NCBI RefSeq assembly: GCF_013365535.1
Contig: NZ_CP053590.1
Span: 3,710,501 to 3,774,500, forward strand
Source of the DNA: Aquimarina sp. TRL1
Lineage (GTDB): Bacteria > Bacteroidota > Bacteroidia > Flavobacteriales > Flavobacteriaceae
Direction: 5' to 3'
DNA: 64,000 nt
Position 1 is the first letter of the stretch, and every line of letters begins with the position of its first letter. Positions 7,416 to 17,409 of the stretch are shown here, one piece after another. A program made the position numbers and the translations under genes. The notes beneath the pieces are model-generated. The model saw only the letters and a program-made list of their open reading frames with translations. It was not told the origin of the DNA and did not search any database.

Positions 7416-10400
7416 TTATTTGAGTTGGAATGATTTAATTTCTTTAAAAGGAGAGAGTGTTATTGCTTCCATACTTTTTTGATAAGGTTCCCAGCTGTCT
7501 GTAAAGAAGGTATTGGTCTTCGTCAATGCAGTTGATAAGGCATCTTTGGCTTGTTGTATCAGCTGTCGTTCTGTAGCAGTGATACCACTTTTTCTACTGC
7601 CGGTATACCAGCTGGCAGTTCCGATACGCTGCATGACGGAAACCTCCGGGTTCCGGGTGATTCCCTGACGTTTATCTTCTTTTCCGATATATAAAGCAAT
7701 GAGGGAATCAATGGCTTTACTGGTTTCCTGGGCAGTTTTGATCTGCTCCTTGTACTTCGTTTTATCTTCTTTTTGAAGCTTTTGCTGAAACGTAGTGGCA
7801 ATTTCTTTGCTCTCCACAAGTTGTCTCACAGCGTCTGCTGCCAGTTGTGTCAATTGCTCGACTTCCTTTGCAGCGGTATATACTGCTGCTGTATGTGCTG
7901 CCGAGTTGGGAATTCTGGGGTCATTTTTGACGGTGATCTGTGTTGTTGATTGCTGATCTCCATAGGTCAGTACCACCTTGTAGGTACCGGGTTTCACCGT
8001 TACCCCTCCGGGCTCTCGTTTGTTTTTTCTGATTTTTCGGGAAGGGCGATCCACTCCCTTTTCATTGAGATACCAAGTTATTTGATGAATTCCTGAAGAA
8101 TCCGGTGTTTTTTGTTTCAGCGTCCGGATAAGTCGATCCTGATCATAGAACTGTACAGTAAGACTGTCCCAGGTAATTTTATTTTTTTCAGCTGCTTCGC
8201 TTTCTGCCGCAGCTTCAGTTTCCTTTTTGGCTGTTTTTTTCTCTTTCTTTTGTACCTGAAGGTAGTAGGGGATATGAGCCCCTCTGGCTCTGTTGGTTCC
8301 GTTATAAAGGGCATCTCCTCCGAATCGGCTTCCTGTGGGTTGCTGATAAGCAGCCAGGTAGGAAGTAGCGGGTTGGAATGCATGGATTTTTTGTGCCAGT
8401 ACCCGATTGTTTTTGGCAATAGCACGTAGCGGGCGAATATTGTCTAGTACCCAGGCAGCTCTACCAAAAGTTCCGATAATTAAATCGTGCTCTCTGGGGT
8501 GAATCACCAAATCTTTTACCGATACAGTTGGGAACCCCCGGGTCCATTTGGTCCAGGAATTTCCGGCATCCAGAGAGATGTATAAGCCATCGTCCGTACC
8601 GAGAAACAATAAGTTGCTTTCGACAGGGTCTTCTACGATGCTCAGGGCATAGCTTTGTGTATCTCCTGTCGCGACAATGCGCTGCCAGCTTTTTCCAAAA
8701 TCCGTGGTTCTGTAGGCATAAGGAGTATAATTAAATCTGCGGTAGTCATTAGCCACCAGCAAGGCTTCTCCTTTATTTTTATTAGAGGCTTTGATCTGAG
8801 CAATCCAGCTTCCTTCAGGGAGTCCTTTAATGTTTTTAGAGACATCATTCCAGTGTGTACCTCCATCCTGACTCAGGTGTACCCGACCGTCATCCGTACC
8901 GACCCATAAGAGATTTTTTTCGATAGGAGAGGGCTCGATCACTAAAATAGTACAATGGTTTTCTGCTCCGGTAGCATCCATGGTAAGCCCTCCGCTTTCG
9001 GATTGTTTTTGTTTTTCCGGATTATTGGTGGTAAGATCCGGAGAAATCAGGGTCCAGGTAAGTCCTTTGTCGGTACTTTTATGTACGAACTGGCTACCAA
9101 AATAAATGGTACTATTATCAAAAGGATCGATATTAATAGCCGCATTCCAGTTGAATCGCAATACTACCGTCGGATCAGGGTGCGTAGGGCGAACAGTATA
9201 GTTGTTTCCGGTTTGCCAGTCATAACGGCTGACGAATCCTTGCTGACTCATCGACCACCCATATCGGGAATCATCTTTATCCGGAATGACATCAAAACCG
9301 TCTCCGAATGAGATTTCCTGCCAGTAAGAATTGCGGATTCCCTGTGCTTTCCATACATATGCAGGACCTCTCCAGCTTCCGTTGTCCTGCATACCTCCAT
9401 AAACATTATAGGGAAATTCATTATCTACATTAATGTGATAAAACTGAGCCACCGGGAGATTGCCGATAAAACGCCAGCTTTTTCCGCGATCCCGGGTTAT
9501 GTTTAGACCTCCGTCGTTCCCATCGATCATAAAACTCCCGTCATCAGGATGGATCCACCAGGCATGGTGATCCGGGTGTACCCCGTTAGATACTCCGTAA
9601 GCAGGCATGAGTTGCTCAAAGTTTTTTCCGCCGTCTTCCGAGACATTTACATAGGTGAATATGGTATATAATCTGTTTTCATTTTGTGGATCTACGTAGA
9701 TCTCCGAATAATAGAAAGGGCGATTTCCTATACCGTTTTTATCATTGACTTTTGTCCAGTGAAATCCCCCGTCTGTTGATTTATATAAGGCATTCTTTTT
9801 GGCTTCTATCAAGGCATAGATGATTTCCGGATTACTGGGAGCAATGGCGATCCCGATTCTTCCCAGAGGTCCTTCGGGTAAGCCGTCCGTTGCTGTTTTT
9901 TCTTGCCAGGTAGCTCCTCCGTCATGTGTAATAAACAATCCGGAACCTGCTCCTCCTGATTTAAAAAACCAGGGATCTCGCTTGTGTTCCCACAAGGCAG
10001 CGATTAATTTATTGGGATTACTGGGGTCCATTACCAAATCAGCAGCTCCGGTTTTTAGGTTTCCGGATAGAATTTTCTTCCAGGTGGCTCCTCCGTCAGT
10101 CGTCTTATAAACGCCGCGTTCTTCATGCGCCCCCCAGGGAGATCCGATAGCAGCGACATAAACCACATCCGGATTGGTCGGGTCTATAATAACCCGATGA
10201 ATGTGTCGTGTTTTCTCCAACCCCATAAGTTTCCAGTGTTTTCCCCCGTCTAAAGAACGATAGATTCCATATCCCCCATTCAGGCTGTTTCTGGGGTTTC
10301 CTTCTCCGGTACCTACCCAGATGACCGAAGGGTTGGATTGCTGGATAGCTACAGCTCCAATGGATGCCGTGGCTTCTTTTTCAAAAATAGGAACCCAGGT

Positions 10401-10619
10401 AGTTCCTCCCGAGGTGGATTTCCACAATCCCCCGGATGCAGTACCCGCATAGATAATATCGGGATTTGTTGTTACAACATCTATGGCAGTTACCCGTCCA
10501 CTCATTCCTCCGGGACCAATATTTCTGGGAGTCATTTCCCGTAAAACGTCCATAGAGAATTCCTGAGAAACTAAGGAAGTTGTACAAAACAATAGTAATA
10601 AAAAGCGTATGTTTTTCAT
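7416..10619 (-). CDS. Sortilin/VPS10-like BNR-repeat glycosyl-hydrolase-like exported protein
   Basis: 1067 residues with signal peptide MKNIRFLLLLFCTTSLVSQ. It contains many BNR/Asp-box repeats (SxDGGxxW: TTDGGATWKK, THDGGATWQ, SEDGGKNFEQ, SLDAGNSWTKW), spread over residues ~40-780 as in the VPS10/sortilin-type beta-propellers of Bacteroidota. A helical C-terminal region (~900-1060) follows a stretch rich in Lys/Glu. Such proteins are often labelled glycosyl hydrolase by analogy; no catalytic residues can be assigned. It is upstream of and close to an S9 peptidase, which suggests a role in extracellular protein turnover. Confidence 0.85.
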   Translation of the reverse strand: MKNIRFLLLLFCTTSLVSQEFSMDVLREMTPRNIGPGGMSGRVTAIDVVTTNPDIIYAGTASGGLWKSTSGGTTWVPIFEKEATASIGAVAIQQSNPSVIWVGTGEGNPRNSLNGGYGIYRSLDGGKHWKLMGLEKTRHIHRVIIDPTNPDVVYVAAIGSPWGAHEERGVYKTTDGGATWKKILSGNLKTGAADLVMDPSNPNKLIAALWEHKRDPWFFKSGGAGSGLFITHDGGATWQEKTATDGLPEGPLGRIGIAIAPSNPEIIYALIEAKKNALYKSTDGGFHWTKVNDKNGIGNRPFYYSEIYVDPQNENRLYTIFTYVNVSEDGGKNFEQLMPAYGVSNGVHPDHHAWWIHPDDGSFMIDGNDGGLNITRDRGKSWRFIGNLPVAQFYHINVDNEFPYNVYGGMQDNGSWRGPAYVWKAQGIRNSYWQEISFGDGFDVIPDKDDSRYGWSMSQQGFVSRYDWQTGNNYTVRPTHPDPTVVLRFNWNAAINIDPFDNSTIYFGSQFVHKSTDKGLTWTLISPDLTTNNPEKQKQSESGGLTMDATGAENHCTILVIEPSPIEKNLLWVGTDDGRVHLSQDGGTHWNDVSKNIKGLPEGSWIAQIKASNKNKGEALLVANDYRRFNYTPYAYRTTDFGKSWQRIVATGDTQSYALSIVEDPVESNLLFLGTDDGLYISLDAGNSWTKWTRGFPTVSVKDLVIHPREHDLIIGTFGRAAWVLDNIRPLRAIAKNNRVLAQKIHAFQPATSYLAAYQQPTGSRFGGDALYNGTNRARGAHIPYYLQVQKKEKKTAKKETEAAAESEAAEKNKITWDSLTVQFYDQDRLIRTLKQKTPDSSGIHQITWYLNEKGVDRPSRKIRKNKREPGGVTVKPGTYKVVLTYGDQQSTTQITVKNDPRIPNSAAHTAAVYTAAKEVEQLTQLAADAVRQLVESKEIATTFQQKLQKEDKTKYKEQIKTAQETSKAIDSLIALYIGKEDKRQGITRNPEVSVMQRIGTASWYTGSRKSGITATERQLIQQAKDALSTALTKTNTFFTDSWEPYQKSMEAITLSPFKEIKSFQLK

Positions 10620-11066
10620 CGATAAGTACTAAATGATAATTGATATATAGCATAAAGTAACTAAATTGAAAATGAAATATTCTTAAACTGATGTTAATGA
10701 AAGTGACAGGGGAGAAATAATCCCTGAACAGTCTGATAAATATATGTTTATCTCCTGGGGTAATTGTCAGGATGCTTTTTGATCTTCATAAGAATTCTAA
10801 GGAACAGGATTAAGATGTACGGGAAGGGAAGTATATCATTATTGCAGAGACTCCTTGCTTAGAGCGATGAGGAAGAATTCATCTTCCGATTACTAATGAT
10901 TAGCTTGATGGAGCGTCATACAGACGTATGCAATCTTAGTATCGTATGATTCGTCTTGCAGAGTATATTTTTTATGCATCTAAGCACTTGGAGTTTCCCC
11001 TGAATGCGTATATTCGATATGACTTCAGGCATTGATCCCGAAGTAGTTTTCAAAAAGTAATTATAT
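10620..11066. other. 447-bp intergenic region without recognised gene
   Basis: Separates a minus-strand propeller gene from a plus-strand small gene, so it should hold two divergent promoters. No open frame with convincing coding features, tRNA fold, repeat or strong hairpin was found by eye. Confidence 0.5.
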
Positions 11067-11303
11067 ATGAAATTTATAGAACTCACGTTACAAAATCACA
11101 CCATTCTACACGGATTTGATGCCAGAAATCAAGAGATTACCGAAGCGGTAACGGTAGAAACCCCTTCAAAGAAACTGGTCGCTGTTGATCGTATCTTATC
11201 TGTTAGCGAGCGTTTTATCCTGATTAAGTATGCATATGACCGCATTATTTATTGGGAATACTTAGACGGTTATGAAGAAGTCCTCAAAAAACTATCTTCC
11301 TAA
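11067..11303 (+). CDS. Hypothetical protein, 78 residues
   Basis: Small soluble-looking protein, MKFIELTLQNHTILHG..., with a following strand-rich body (PSKKLVAVDRILSVSERFILIKY). Not recognised, although the layout resembles small Bacteroidota proteins with a single short beta domain. It is the only plus-strand gene in the first 34 kb. Its stop codon overlaps the stop of the next, convergent gene by 4 nt (CTAA at 11300-11303), so the two messages would be complementary at their 3' ends. Confidence 0.6.
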   Translation: MKFIELTLQNHTILHGFDARNQEITEAVTVETPSKKLVAVDRILSVSERFILIKYAYDRIIYWEYLDGYEEVLKKLSS

Positions 11304-11647
11304 AGCGGGTTGTTTTTACTATCTCTGACTGAAATAAGCGCAAAGTTCTTGTTGACTTTAATGGTATAAAAATGTCCGGTTTTTACATTAAACATTTTCC
11401 ACCGGAATCCATAACTGGTTTCGAATATAGGAGAGCGGGCTACCTTTCTCAGGTCTATCTCTTCGATATTTTCTACGATCTGATTCGCCATTACATCCAA
11501 TCCACGGGCTTTTTCTTCTTCGGGAGAAAGTTTTCTTTCTTCCTGAATAACAGTAAAAGCACTGGTGTCAGAGGGAACAGCGATGGCAGTAATTGTTGGA
11601 GTTAATAGGCTGGTAGCCAATAGTAATGGGAGTAGGTACGTTTTCAT
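11300..11647 (-). CDS. Hypothetical exported protein, 115 residues
   Basis: N-terminus MKTYLLPLLLATSLLTPTITAIA is a signal peptide. The mature part (~90 residues) has a charged segment EERKLSPEEEKARGLD and a beta-rich tail ending GHFYTIKVNKNFALISV. Family not recognised. Convergent with the preceding gene with a 4-nt overlap at the stops. Confidence 0.6.
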   Translation of the reverse strand: MKTYLLPLLLATSLLTPTITAIAVPSDTSAFTVIQEERKLSPEEEKARGLDVMANQIVENIEEIDLRKVARSPIFETSYGFRWKMFNVKTGHFYTIKVNKNFALISVRDSKNNPL

Positions 11648-11851
11648 AGGTTATAGCATTGTGATTATTCCTTAGAGGATAATCGGTTAATATTGACCAG
11701 AACAGTCATAATAATGCTATTATGTATACGAATCGTAAAAGTAGGGATATACAAAATTACAAAGGATTCTTGCTGTTTTCTTGTTTTTTTATGTTAAAAA
11801 TGTATTAAAAATTAATAATTTTATTGAGTTAATTGATTTATTTTTAACAGG

Positions 11852-12697
11852 TTAGTGAGGGAGCCACCATACAATAAATAGTTTGGCAGGAGGGGTGTTG
11901 GGTCTTTTGATCCAGACCATAGGTGCTTTTTGTTGGTCTATCTGGGCTTGTATCAACTCCTTAGCGATTTGATAGGAATACCAAGGGGTCTGGGCAGTGG
12001 GCTGACAGATCCAGTCTTTTTTTGAGGGAATATAATAGCTAGCATGGTGATAGGCTGCTGATAGAAATGTGGGATAGGAAATCCAATGTCCCTGAATAGC
12101 ATCAGGGTGTATATAAGGAGAAGAATAAGAAGGAGCAGATAAGGGAGGGAATAGCTGTGCAAAATAACAAACTTGTTGCCGGATCATGGAAGGGTCAATC
12201 CCCAGGGAAATGAAGTGATTCCTGGTTTCTTCTTTGTATAGCAAGGGTAATTGTTTCTGTAGCAGTTTTTCTGTTTTTTCTAACAAGGCATCTTTTCTGT
12301 TGGGACCGATCCAGTTGGCTAAGGGATGCGAATGCCTGACAGTCGTATCATAAATATAGAATTTATAGACCAATTCTACATGAAGAACCGTATCTGTATG
12401 TGTATCCAGGAGGAGAAAGTCGAGTTCTCCAATGGTAATTTTTTGACGAAATACCTGTATGTTTTTGGCAATGAGGGTATAATGGGGGTGGCAGCTGATA
12501 TAATATTCGAAGAGCTGTTCTACCCGCTTTCCTAGTACTTCATTAGGGGGAATTACCAACGTAGTCGCAGTAGGTGGAGGGTAGGTAGCAGGTAAAGGGG
12601 AAAAGTCAAATAATGCAAAATCAAAGGGAACCTCTTTGGTGAATAAACAAGGGCTGGACAGAAAATCCCTAAAGTAGTGTTGAAGCATTATATCCAT
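11852..12697 (-). CDS. DUF1853 family protein
   Basis: 281 residues, no signal peptide. RVEQLFEYYISCHPHYTLIAKNIQV, then ITIGELDFLLLDTHTDTVLHVELVYKFY, matches the DUF1853 core (a GELDFL segment and a HxELxxKFY segment, reminiscent of PD-(D/E)XK nuclease folds with Glu/Asp and E-x-K residues). The C-terminus has SKKDWICQP and FIVWWLPH. The family's function is unknown; the nuclease-like fold is my inference from the pattern. It lies 18 bp downstream of a hybrid histidine kinase on the same strand. Confidence 0.65.
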   Translation of the reverse strand: MDIMLQHYFRDFLSSPCLFTKEVPFDFALFDFSPLPATYPPPTATTLVIPPNEVLGKRVEQLFEYYISCHPHYTLIAKNIQVFRQKITIGELDFLLLDTHTDTVLHVELVYKFYIYDTTVRHSHPLANWIGPNRKDALLEKTEKLLQKQLPLLYKEETRNHFISLGIDPSMIRQQVCYFAQLFPPLSAPSYSSPYIHPDAIQGHWISYPTFLSAAYHHASYYIPSKKDWICQPTAQTPWYSYQIAKELIQAQIDQQKAPMVWIKRPNTPPAKLFIVWWLPH

Positions 12698-12715
12698 GGT
12701 TAGCCATCAAAACTA

Positions 12716-14776
12716 CTAAAAATATTTTCGAATGATTGGCTTTAGAATCTTATGATCGATGGGTTTGGATACGAAATCGTCACAGCCGGCTTCCATGGCT
12801 CTTTGGATATCTTCTACTGTAGAATAGGCAGTCTGGGCGATGATAGGAAGGTCAGGACGAATTCTTTTGATCATTTTGGTGGCATCATAGCCATCCATTA
12901 CCGGCATTTTAATATCCATCAATACCAAATGGATGTTGTCATTTTCGCGACAAATATCGACAGCTTCCTTCCCGTTTTTAGCTCTGTGTATTAAAAAATT
13001 ACAATGTTTCATCTTGGTGAGCAATGTTTTGAGTAACAGAAAATTAATATCCCCGTCTTCTGCAATGAGAATAATATGCCGGTCGGGTTTTGCATCAATA
13101 ATATGAGTATTCTCTGCATGGAATTGTTTCACTCCGGGAAGTAAGGGTGTGTGTGGCAGGGTAATAGTAAATATGGAACCTTCTCCTACCTTAGAAGAGA
13201 ACGAAATTGTTCCTTTCATGAGCTGTACGTTTTTTTGAGCAATGGATAACCCTAGCCCCAATCCTCCAAATCGCTTGGATACTTCTTTTTCTACCTGAGA
13301 AAAATTTTGAAATATAATTTCCTGATCTCCCGGTTCCACACCAATTCCTGTATCCTGAATACTGATGATTAATTGCTCCTTTTCGACCTTGGAAAAGATC
13401 GTAATGGTTCCTTCTTCTGTAAACTTGATAGCATTATCCAATAAGTCATTCAGGGTTTTAATCAATTTGGCCTTATCGATTAATATTTTATCCTCATCAT
13501 TTCGCAATTTATTCTCCAGCAGGAGTTGGATGTTTTTTTGATGGGCTTTGTGATTAAAAACAGAAAATAAGGACATGAGTATATGAGAAAGATTGGTTTC
13601 TTCCTTCATGATTTTGACCTGTTTGGTTTCCAGGCGTGAAAGTTCCAGAATATCATCGATGATATTCATGAGTTGCTTGCTGCAGTCCGAGATCACCTTG
13701 ATGCATTTTTCTTTTTCGGCAGTTGTTAGCTGTGGATCACTGAGAAACTGAGAAAAACCGATAATTCCATTCATCGGGGTGCGTACCTCATGAGAGATGT
13801 TATTGATAAAGGCTGTTTTGAGATGATTGCTCTCCTCGGCAACTTCTTTGGCGTGTTGCAACTCCTTGGTTTTTTGCTTGATTTTGAATTTGAGATAGAA
13901 ATTGATGAGTAATATAGAGATAAGCAGGCTGGAAATAGCAACGGACAGTATGACCCAAAAGATATTCTTCTTATAGAAAGGTTTTACAATCTTATACAGC
14001 CAGTTGTCTACAATTTCTTGCTTTTCCTGATAGCTAATACTTTTTGAAGCTTTGGATATAATTGCATTTAACAGGGGATTCCCCTTATTGACGGCAATTC
14101 CGGGAGCATAGCTATGATCCATCTGAGAGATCACCTTGGTTTTGTCCAGATTATTAGCCTTGGTCAGGTAGTGTACTACTGCTTTTGGACCAATAAAGAG
14201 GTCGTAGTTTCCTTCCTGTATCTGACGCAGGCAGCTCAGGTCATCCGGAAATGTGGTCACATCGAGATATGGGTAGTTTCTGCGAATGTGATCTTCTATG
14301 GAAAACTCATCCGGAACAATGATTTTCTTGTCTTTCAGATCTTCCAGGGTAGTTCCCTCCGGAATGTCGTCACGACCAATCAGGACAAAAGGAGAGCGAA
14401 ACAACTCTTCGGTAAAACGAAGGTATTTCATTCGTCCCTTGGTTTTTTGCATTTCCAGAACCACCTCTATTTTTTGATCTTTGACATCTTCCATCAGTGC
14501 TGTCCAGCTGGTATAGGGGACTTTATCAAAAGTATATCCCAGTTTGTCTTCTATGTGTTCCAGGTATTCGATAAGAATTCCTTCGACATCTCCATGGTCA
14601 TTGATAAACTGATAAGGAGGATAATACGGAAACAGTGCTATTTTTATAGAATCATTGGCGTGCAGCCAGTTCGCTTCTTCTTTTGTAAGGACTTGTTCTT
14701 TGGAGCATGAGACAACACCTCCCAATAGCGCAATGAGAATAAGGAGGGGTAGGAAAAGTGATTTTCTAGGTGCCAT
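12716..14776 (-). CDS. Hybrid sensor histidine kinase / response regulator with periplasmic SBP_bac_3 domain
   Basis: 686 residues. The signal region ends in a possible lipobox (GGVVSC, Cys24). Residues ~35-265 resemble extracellular solute-binding protein family 3 (NDSIKIALFPYYPPYQF, GNYDLFIGPKAV). The transmembrane helix is at ~272-296, followed by a coiled linker. HisKA has His329 in NNISHEVRTP. The ATPase has the N-box LLDNAIKFTEEG, G1 DTGIGVEPG and G2 RFGGLGLGLS. The receiver has acidic AEDGD near 573, phospho-acceptor Asp621 in LVLMDIKMPVMDG and Lys671 in VSKPID. It probably senses a small solute such as an amino acid. With no output domain, it must pass phosphate on or act through a partner. 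Confidence 0.93.
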   Translation of the reverse strand: MAPRKSLFLPLLILIALLGGVVSCSKEQVLTKEEANWLHANDSIKIALFPYYPPYQFINDHGDVEGILIEYLEHIEDKLGYTFDKVPYTSWTALMEDVKDQKIEVVLEMQKTKGRMKYLRFTEELFRSPFVLIGRDDIPEGTTLEDLKDKKIIVPDEFSIEDHIRRNYPYLDVTTFPDDLSCLRQIQEGNYDLFIGPKAVVHYLTKANNLDKTKVISQMDHSYAPGIAVNKGNPLLNAIISKASKSISYQEKQEIVDNWLYKIVKPFYKKNIFWVILSVAISSLLISILLINFYLKFKIKQKTKELQHAKEVAEESNHLKTAFINNISHEVRTPMNGIIGFSQFLSDPQLTTAEKEKCIKVISDCSKQLMNIIDDILELSRLETKQVKIMKEETNLSHILMSLFSVFNHKAHQKNIQLLLENKLRNDEDKILIDKAKLIKTLNDLLDNAIKFTEEGTITIFSKVEKEQLIISIQDTGIGVEPGDQEIIFQNFSQVEKEVSKRFGGLGLGLSIAQKNVQLMKGTISFSSKVGEGSIFTITLPHTPLLPGVKQFHAENTHIIDAKPDRHIILIAEDGDINFLLLKTLLTKMKHCNFLIHRAKNGKEAVDICRENDNIHLVLMDIKMPVMDGYDATKMIKRIRPDLPIIAQTAYSTVEDIQRAMEAGCDDFVSKPIDHKILKPIIRKYF

Positions 14777-14995
14777 GCGGTATCATTTGGGATATGAATG
14801 ATCAAAAGTTACGGTGCTTCCATAAAGATACTACATTTTGAGGTGTTTTTATATTAAAAACACTGAAAACCAGTAAATAATGAATGAGAGTCGTATTTTT
14901 CATAAAAGTATCGTATTGGTAGTAAGTGGTCTTTGAAAAGGCAGATTGATAGAACGAATCGAATAGATTACAAAATGGATTTCTCTAAAATAAAA

Positions 14996-16105
14996 TCAGG
15001 TTTTATGCATTATTTTTTTTCGTATGGGAGGTTGATTAACGGATAAGTAACCACTAAATACCTTCCCGTATATCCAATCGGTTTTGTCAGGTGTTTTTTT
15101 ATAAATCACATAGACCCAAAAACCAGGTTTGTTGTCGATGTACTTTACTTCATGACTGAGTATACTTTTAATGGTTACTTGCTTTCCATACGGAACTTTA
15201 GCGATGATAGCATTATCATAAGGGTCTCGTATATGCAAGGTACTGGCGGTTACAAATCGCAGTGGAGGTGTCATAAGATACGCTACATTCTGAACCTCTT
15301 TTAGGTCGATGTATTGTATGCTGCTTTGATCTTCAAATTTAATTTGAGCTAAATACCGGGTACGGTTGTCTTCTTTTATACGTTTGATCGTACGTAGGTA
15401 GGCAAAACGAGGAGCATCATCATAGGGAGTTAAGATCTCGTAATCGTTGCGGTTGTACGTGTTGTAAATCCGTAAGGTATCTTGTACAGGTCTAAGTGCA
15501 TATGAATAGGGAGAAGCAGTAAATAAAGGTAAGGGAGCAGGAAAATCCGTTACCGGGAAATTAGCTTTACTAAGCAGGATATCCATTTTTAGTAAGTCTT
15601 CCTGATAGGCAGTAGGCGAAGGAAAACAACCCATTCCATATCCATTGTAATTTCCGTTTCTGTAATGGACTTCAAGTTCTCCTGAATCCTGGTATCGCAG
15701 ATAGGATCTTTTATAGATGTATATAGGGTCCACCTTCGTAAAAGCGTTATATCCTCCCTGCTCGAACCCTTTTATCCCGGTTACAGTAAATGTTTGATCA
15801 TCGATGGCATATCCTATTTCCGTAGCACCATAAAAACTATCATATGCCTCACTGGGATTATACCACTTGTTTCGGACTACCCGCAGAAGCTGTTGTTTTT
15901 TATAAAATAGTTTAATCGTATCAAATTTTTCGATCAGGAAATACTCCATGTGATCATGAGGCTTATAATACGATGCCTCTGTCTCTTTTTTGGCTGATTG
16001 CTCTGTAACAAAATTAAAAGGGTTATCACAATTATTACAGGAATAGAAAGAAAGCGTGAAAGTGCCCCAAGATAACACGTAAAGATGTTTTAAAATTGAT
16101 TTCAT
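14996..16105 (-). CDS. Hypothetical lipoprotein with C-terminal SH3-like region
   Basis: I place the start at the ATG at 16105 (MKSILKHLYV...FYSCNNC), because this gives a lipoprotein signal with the lipobox FYSC; an upstream ATG at 16156 would add 17 residues before it. About 369 residues. The middle is rich in Tyr/Asn and aromatic repeats; the C-terminal ~90 residues (STLHIRDPYDNAIIAKVPYGKQVTI..., GFWVYVIYK) look like a bacterial SH3 (SH3b) domain. Function unknown. It lies alone between the kinase and the pirin, all on the minus strand. Confidence 0.6.
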   Translation of the reverse strand: MKSILKHLYVLSWGTFTLSFYSCNNCDNPFNFVTEQSAKKETEASYYKPHDHMEYFLIEKFDTIKLFYKKQQLLRVVRNKWYNPSEAYDSFYGATEIGYAIDDQTFTVTGIKGFEQGGYNAFTKVDPIYIYKRSYLRYQDSGELEVHYRNGNYNGYGMGCFPSPTAYQEDLLKMDILLSKANFPVTDFPAPLPLFTASPYSYALRPVQDTLRIYNTYNRNDYEILTPYDDAPRFAYLRTIKRIKEDNRTRYLAQIKFEDQSSIQYIDLKEVQNVAYLMTPPLRFVTASTLHIRDPYDNAIIAKVPYGKQVTIKSILSHEVKYIDNKPGFWVYVIYKKTPDKTDWIYGKVFSGYLSVNQPPIRKKIMHKT

Positions 16106-16340
16106 AGCAAAAAATAGGAAAAGAAATGTACGTCGATACTGTAATTGAATGAACACGTCATAATGAATGTTTTTTGGTTATGTCAGGTATGCGAATAAAT
16201 ACAGAGTAGATGAATCGCAGTCGAGCATTTCATCACAATAGATGTATCATGCCAATTATGTATGTTATAGCGGAGTAAAATGTTACCGTTCGTGAATAAA
16301 ATCATATACCGAAGACAGGAGACACAAAGGGGAAAAAACA

Positions 16341-16372
16341 ATACGCACTAAACGTTTCTTTTTAGTGCGTAT
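16341..16372 (-). terminator. Intrinsic terminator after the pirin gene
   Basis: 12-bp stem ATACGCACTAAA / TTTAGTGCGTAT with a 7-8 nt loop, followed on the minus strand by TTGTTTTTTCC. It is 24 bp beyond the pirin stop. Confidence 0.75.
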
Positions 16373-16396
16373 CTATATTAATTATGTTAGAAAGAG

Positions 16397-17404
16397 TTAC
16401 TTTATTTCTACGGTACCATCGGCAAATTGTGCAAATCGTCCTTTCTCTCGATCGTGTACATGCTCATAAGTAGCCCAGGGCCATCCTCCGTATTGTGTTT
16501 GCTGGTAATCAGCCATTGCCTGTCTGATTTCTTCCATGGTATTCATCACAAAGGGACCATGCTTGGCTACAGGTTCGTCAATTGGTTTTCCCTGTAACAA
16601 TAATAGTTTTGCTTTTGTATTCCCATTCGTGATGGTCAATGAGTTTACCGGATTGGTAATAATACGATGGTCAACCGGAATTTCATACCCTTCGCTATGG
16701 AGTGTATCTCCTTCATAAAAATAAAGAGATCTGTTTACACCTTCAGTCGCTATAGGGAATGTGTAGCTACTGTTAGCTTCCATGTGTATTGTCCATATTG
16801 CCACTTCATTATCAGCATCTGCGGCCCAGGAATGTGGTGGGGGAGCAGGGGCTGTTTCCTGCATGGAACCGGCATACATTTTTAGGAATACCTGTTTCCC
16901 GTTTTCATCTGTTACGACTTGCTCAGGAATGGTTTCATTCCACAGCATCTTGAAATGCGGAGTCACCATTTTATGCGCTTTGGGCAGGTTCAGCCATATC
17001 TGAAATAACAGAAATGGATTGACCGTATCCTGATTGAGTAAAGGGAACATCTCTGCATGTAAGATACCTTTTCCTGCGGTCATCCATTGGGCATCACCAT
17101 TTCCGAATCGCCCGGCAGCTCCTAAGGAATCGGAATGATCTACCAATCCTTTCTGGACAATAGTTACGGTTTCAAAACCTCTGTGCGGATGTGCCGGAAA
17201 TCCCGGTACTTTACTACCGTGATACATTCTCCATCCATCTTTTTTTTCAAAATCCTGACCGATAATTCGTCCTTCCAGAGAGACAGCGGGACCTAATTCC
17301 TGATTTCCTTCTGGGTACCTGTCTTCGTGATAGGCACAGAATAAAAAAGGATCGCTGGTCTCCCACGGAAACCCTAATGGTTTAATTTTTAATATACTGT
17401 TCAT
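16397..17404 (-). CDS. Pirin family protein (bicupin)
   Basis: 335 residues. The N-terminal cupin carries the metal-ligand segment FPAHPHRGFETVTIVQKGLVDHSDSLG and GDAQWMTAGKGILHAEM, classic for pirins (His residues and a late Glu binding one Fe/Zn). A second cupin follows at ~170-300. Pirins are non-haem iron proteins; some have quercetin dioxygenase activity, others regulatory roles. Cytosolic. The gene is 5 bp downstream of the S10 peptidase gene and so likely cotranscribed, followed by the terminator at 16341-16372. Confidence 0.9.
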   Translation of the reverse strand: MNSILKIKPLGFPWETSDPFLFCAYHEDRYPEGNQELGPAVSLEGRIIGQDFEKKDGWRMYHGSKVPGFPAHPHRGFETVTIVQKGLVDHSDSLGAAGRFGNGDAQWMTAGKGILHAEMFPLLNQDTVNPFLLFQIWLNLPKAHKMVTPHFKMLWNETIPEQVVTDENGKQVFLKMYAGSMQETAPAPPPHSWAADADNEVAIWTIHMEANSSYTFPIATEGVNRSLYFYEGDTLHSEGYEIPVDHRIITNPVNSLTITNGNTKAKLLLLQGKPIDEPVAKHGPFVMNTMEEIRQAMADYQQTQYGGWPWATYEHVHDREKGRFAQFADGTVEIK

Positions 17405-17409
17405 AATGA

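Noticed and set aside
10620..11066. Possible missed gene in the 447-bp gap
   Set aside because: No start codon followed by a coding-like frame and no domain-like sequence; treated as promoter region.
14114..14710. 198-codon plus-strand open frame opposite the histidine kinase
   Set aside because: Antisense shadow of the periplasmic sensor domain; composition not protein-like.
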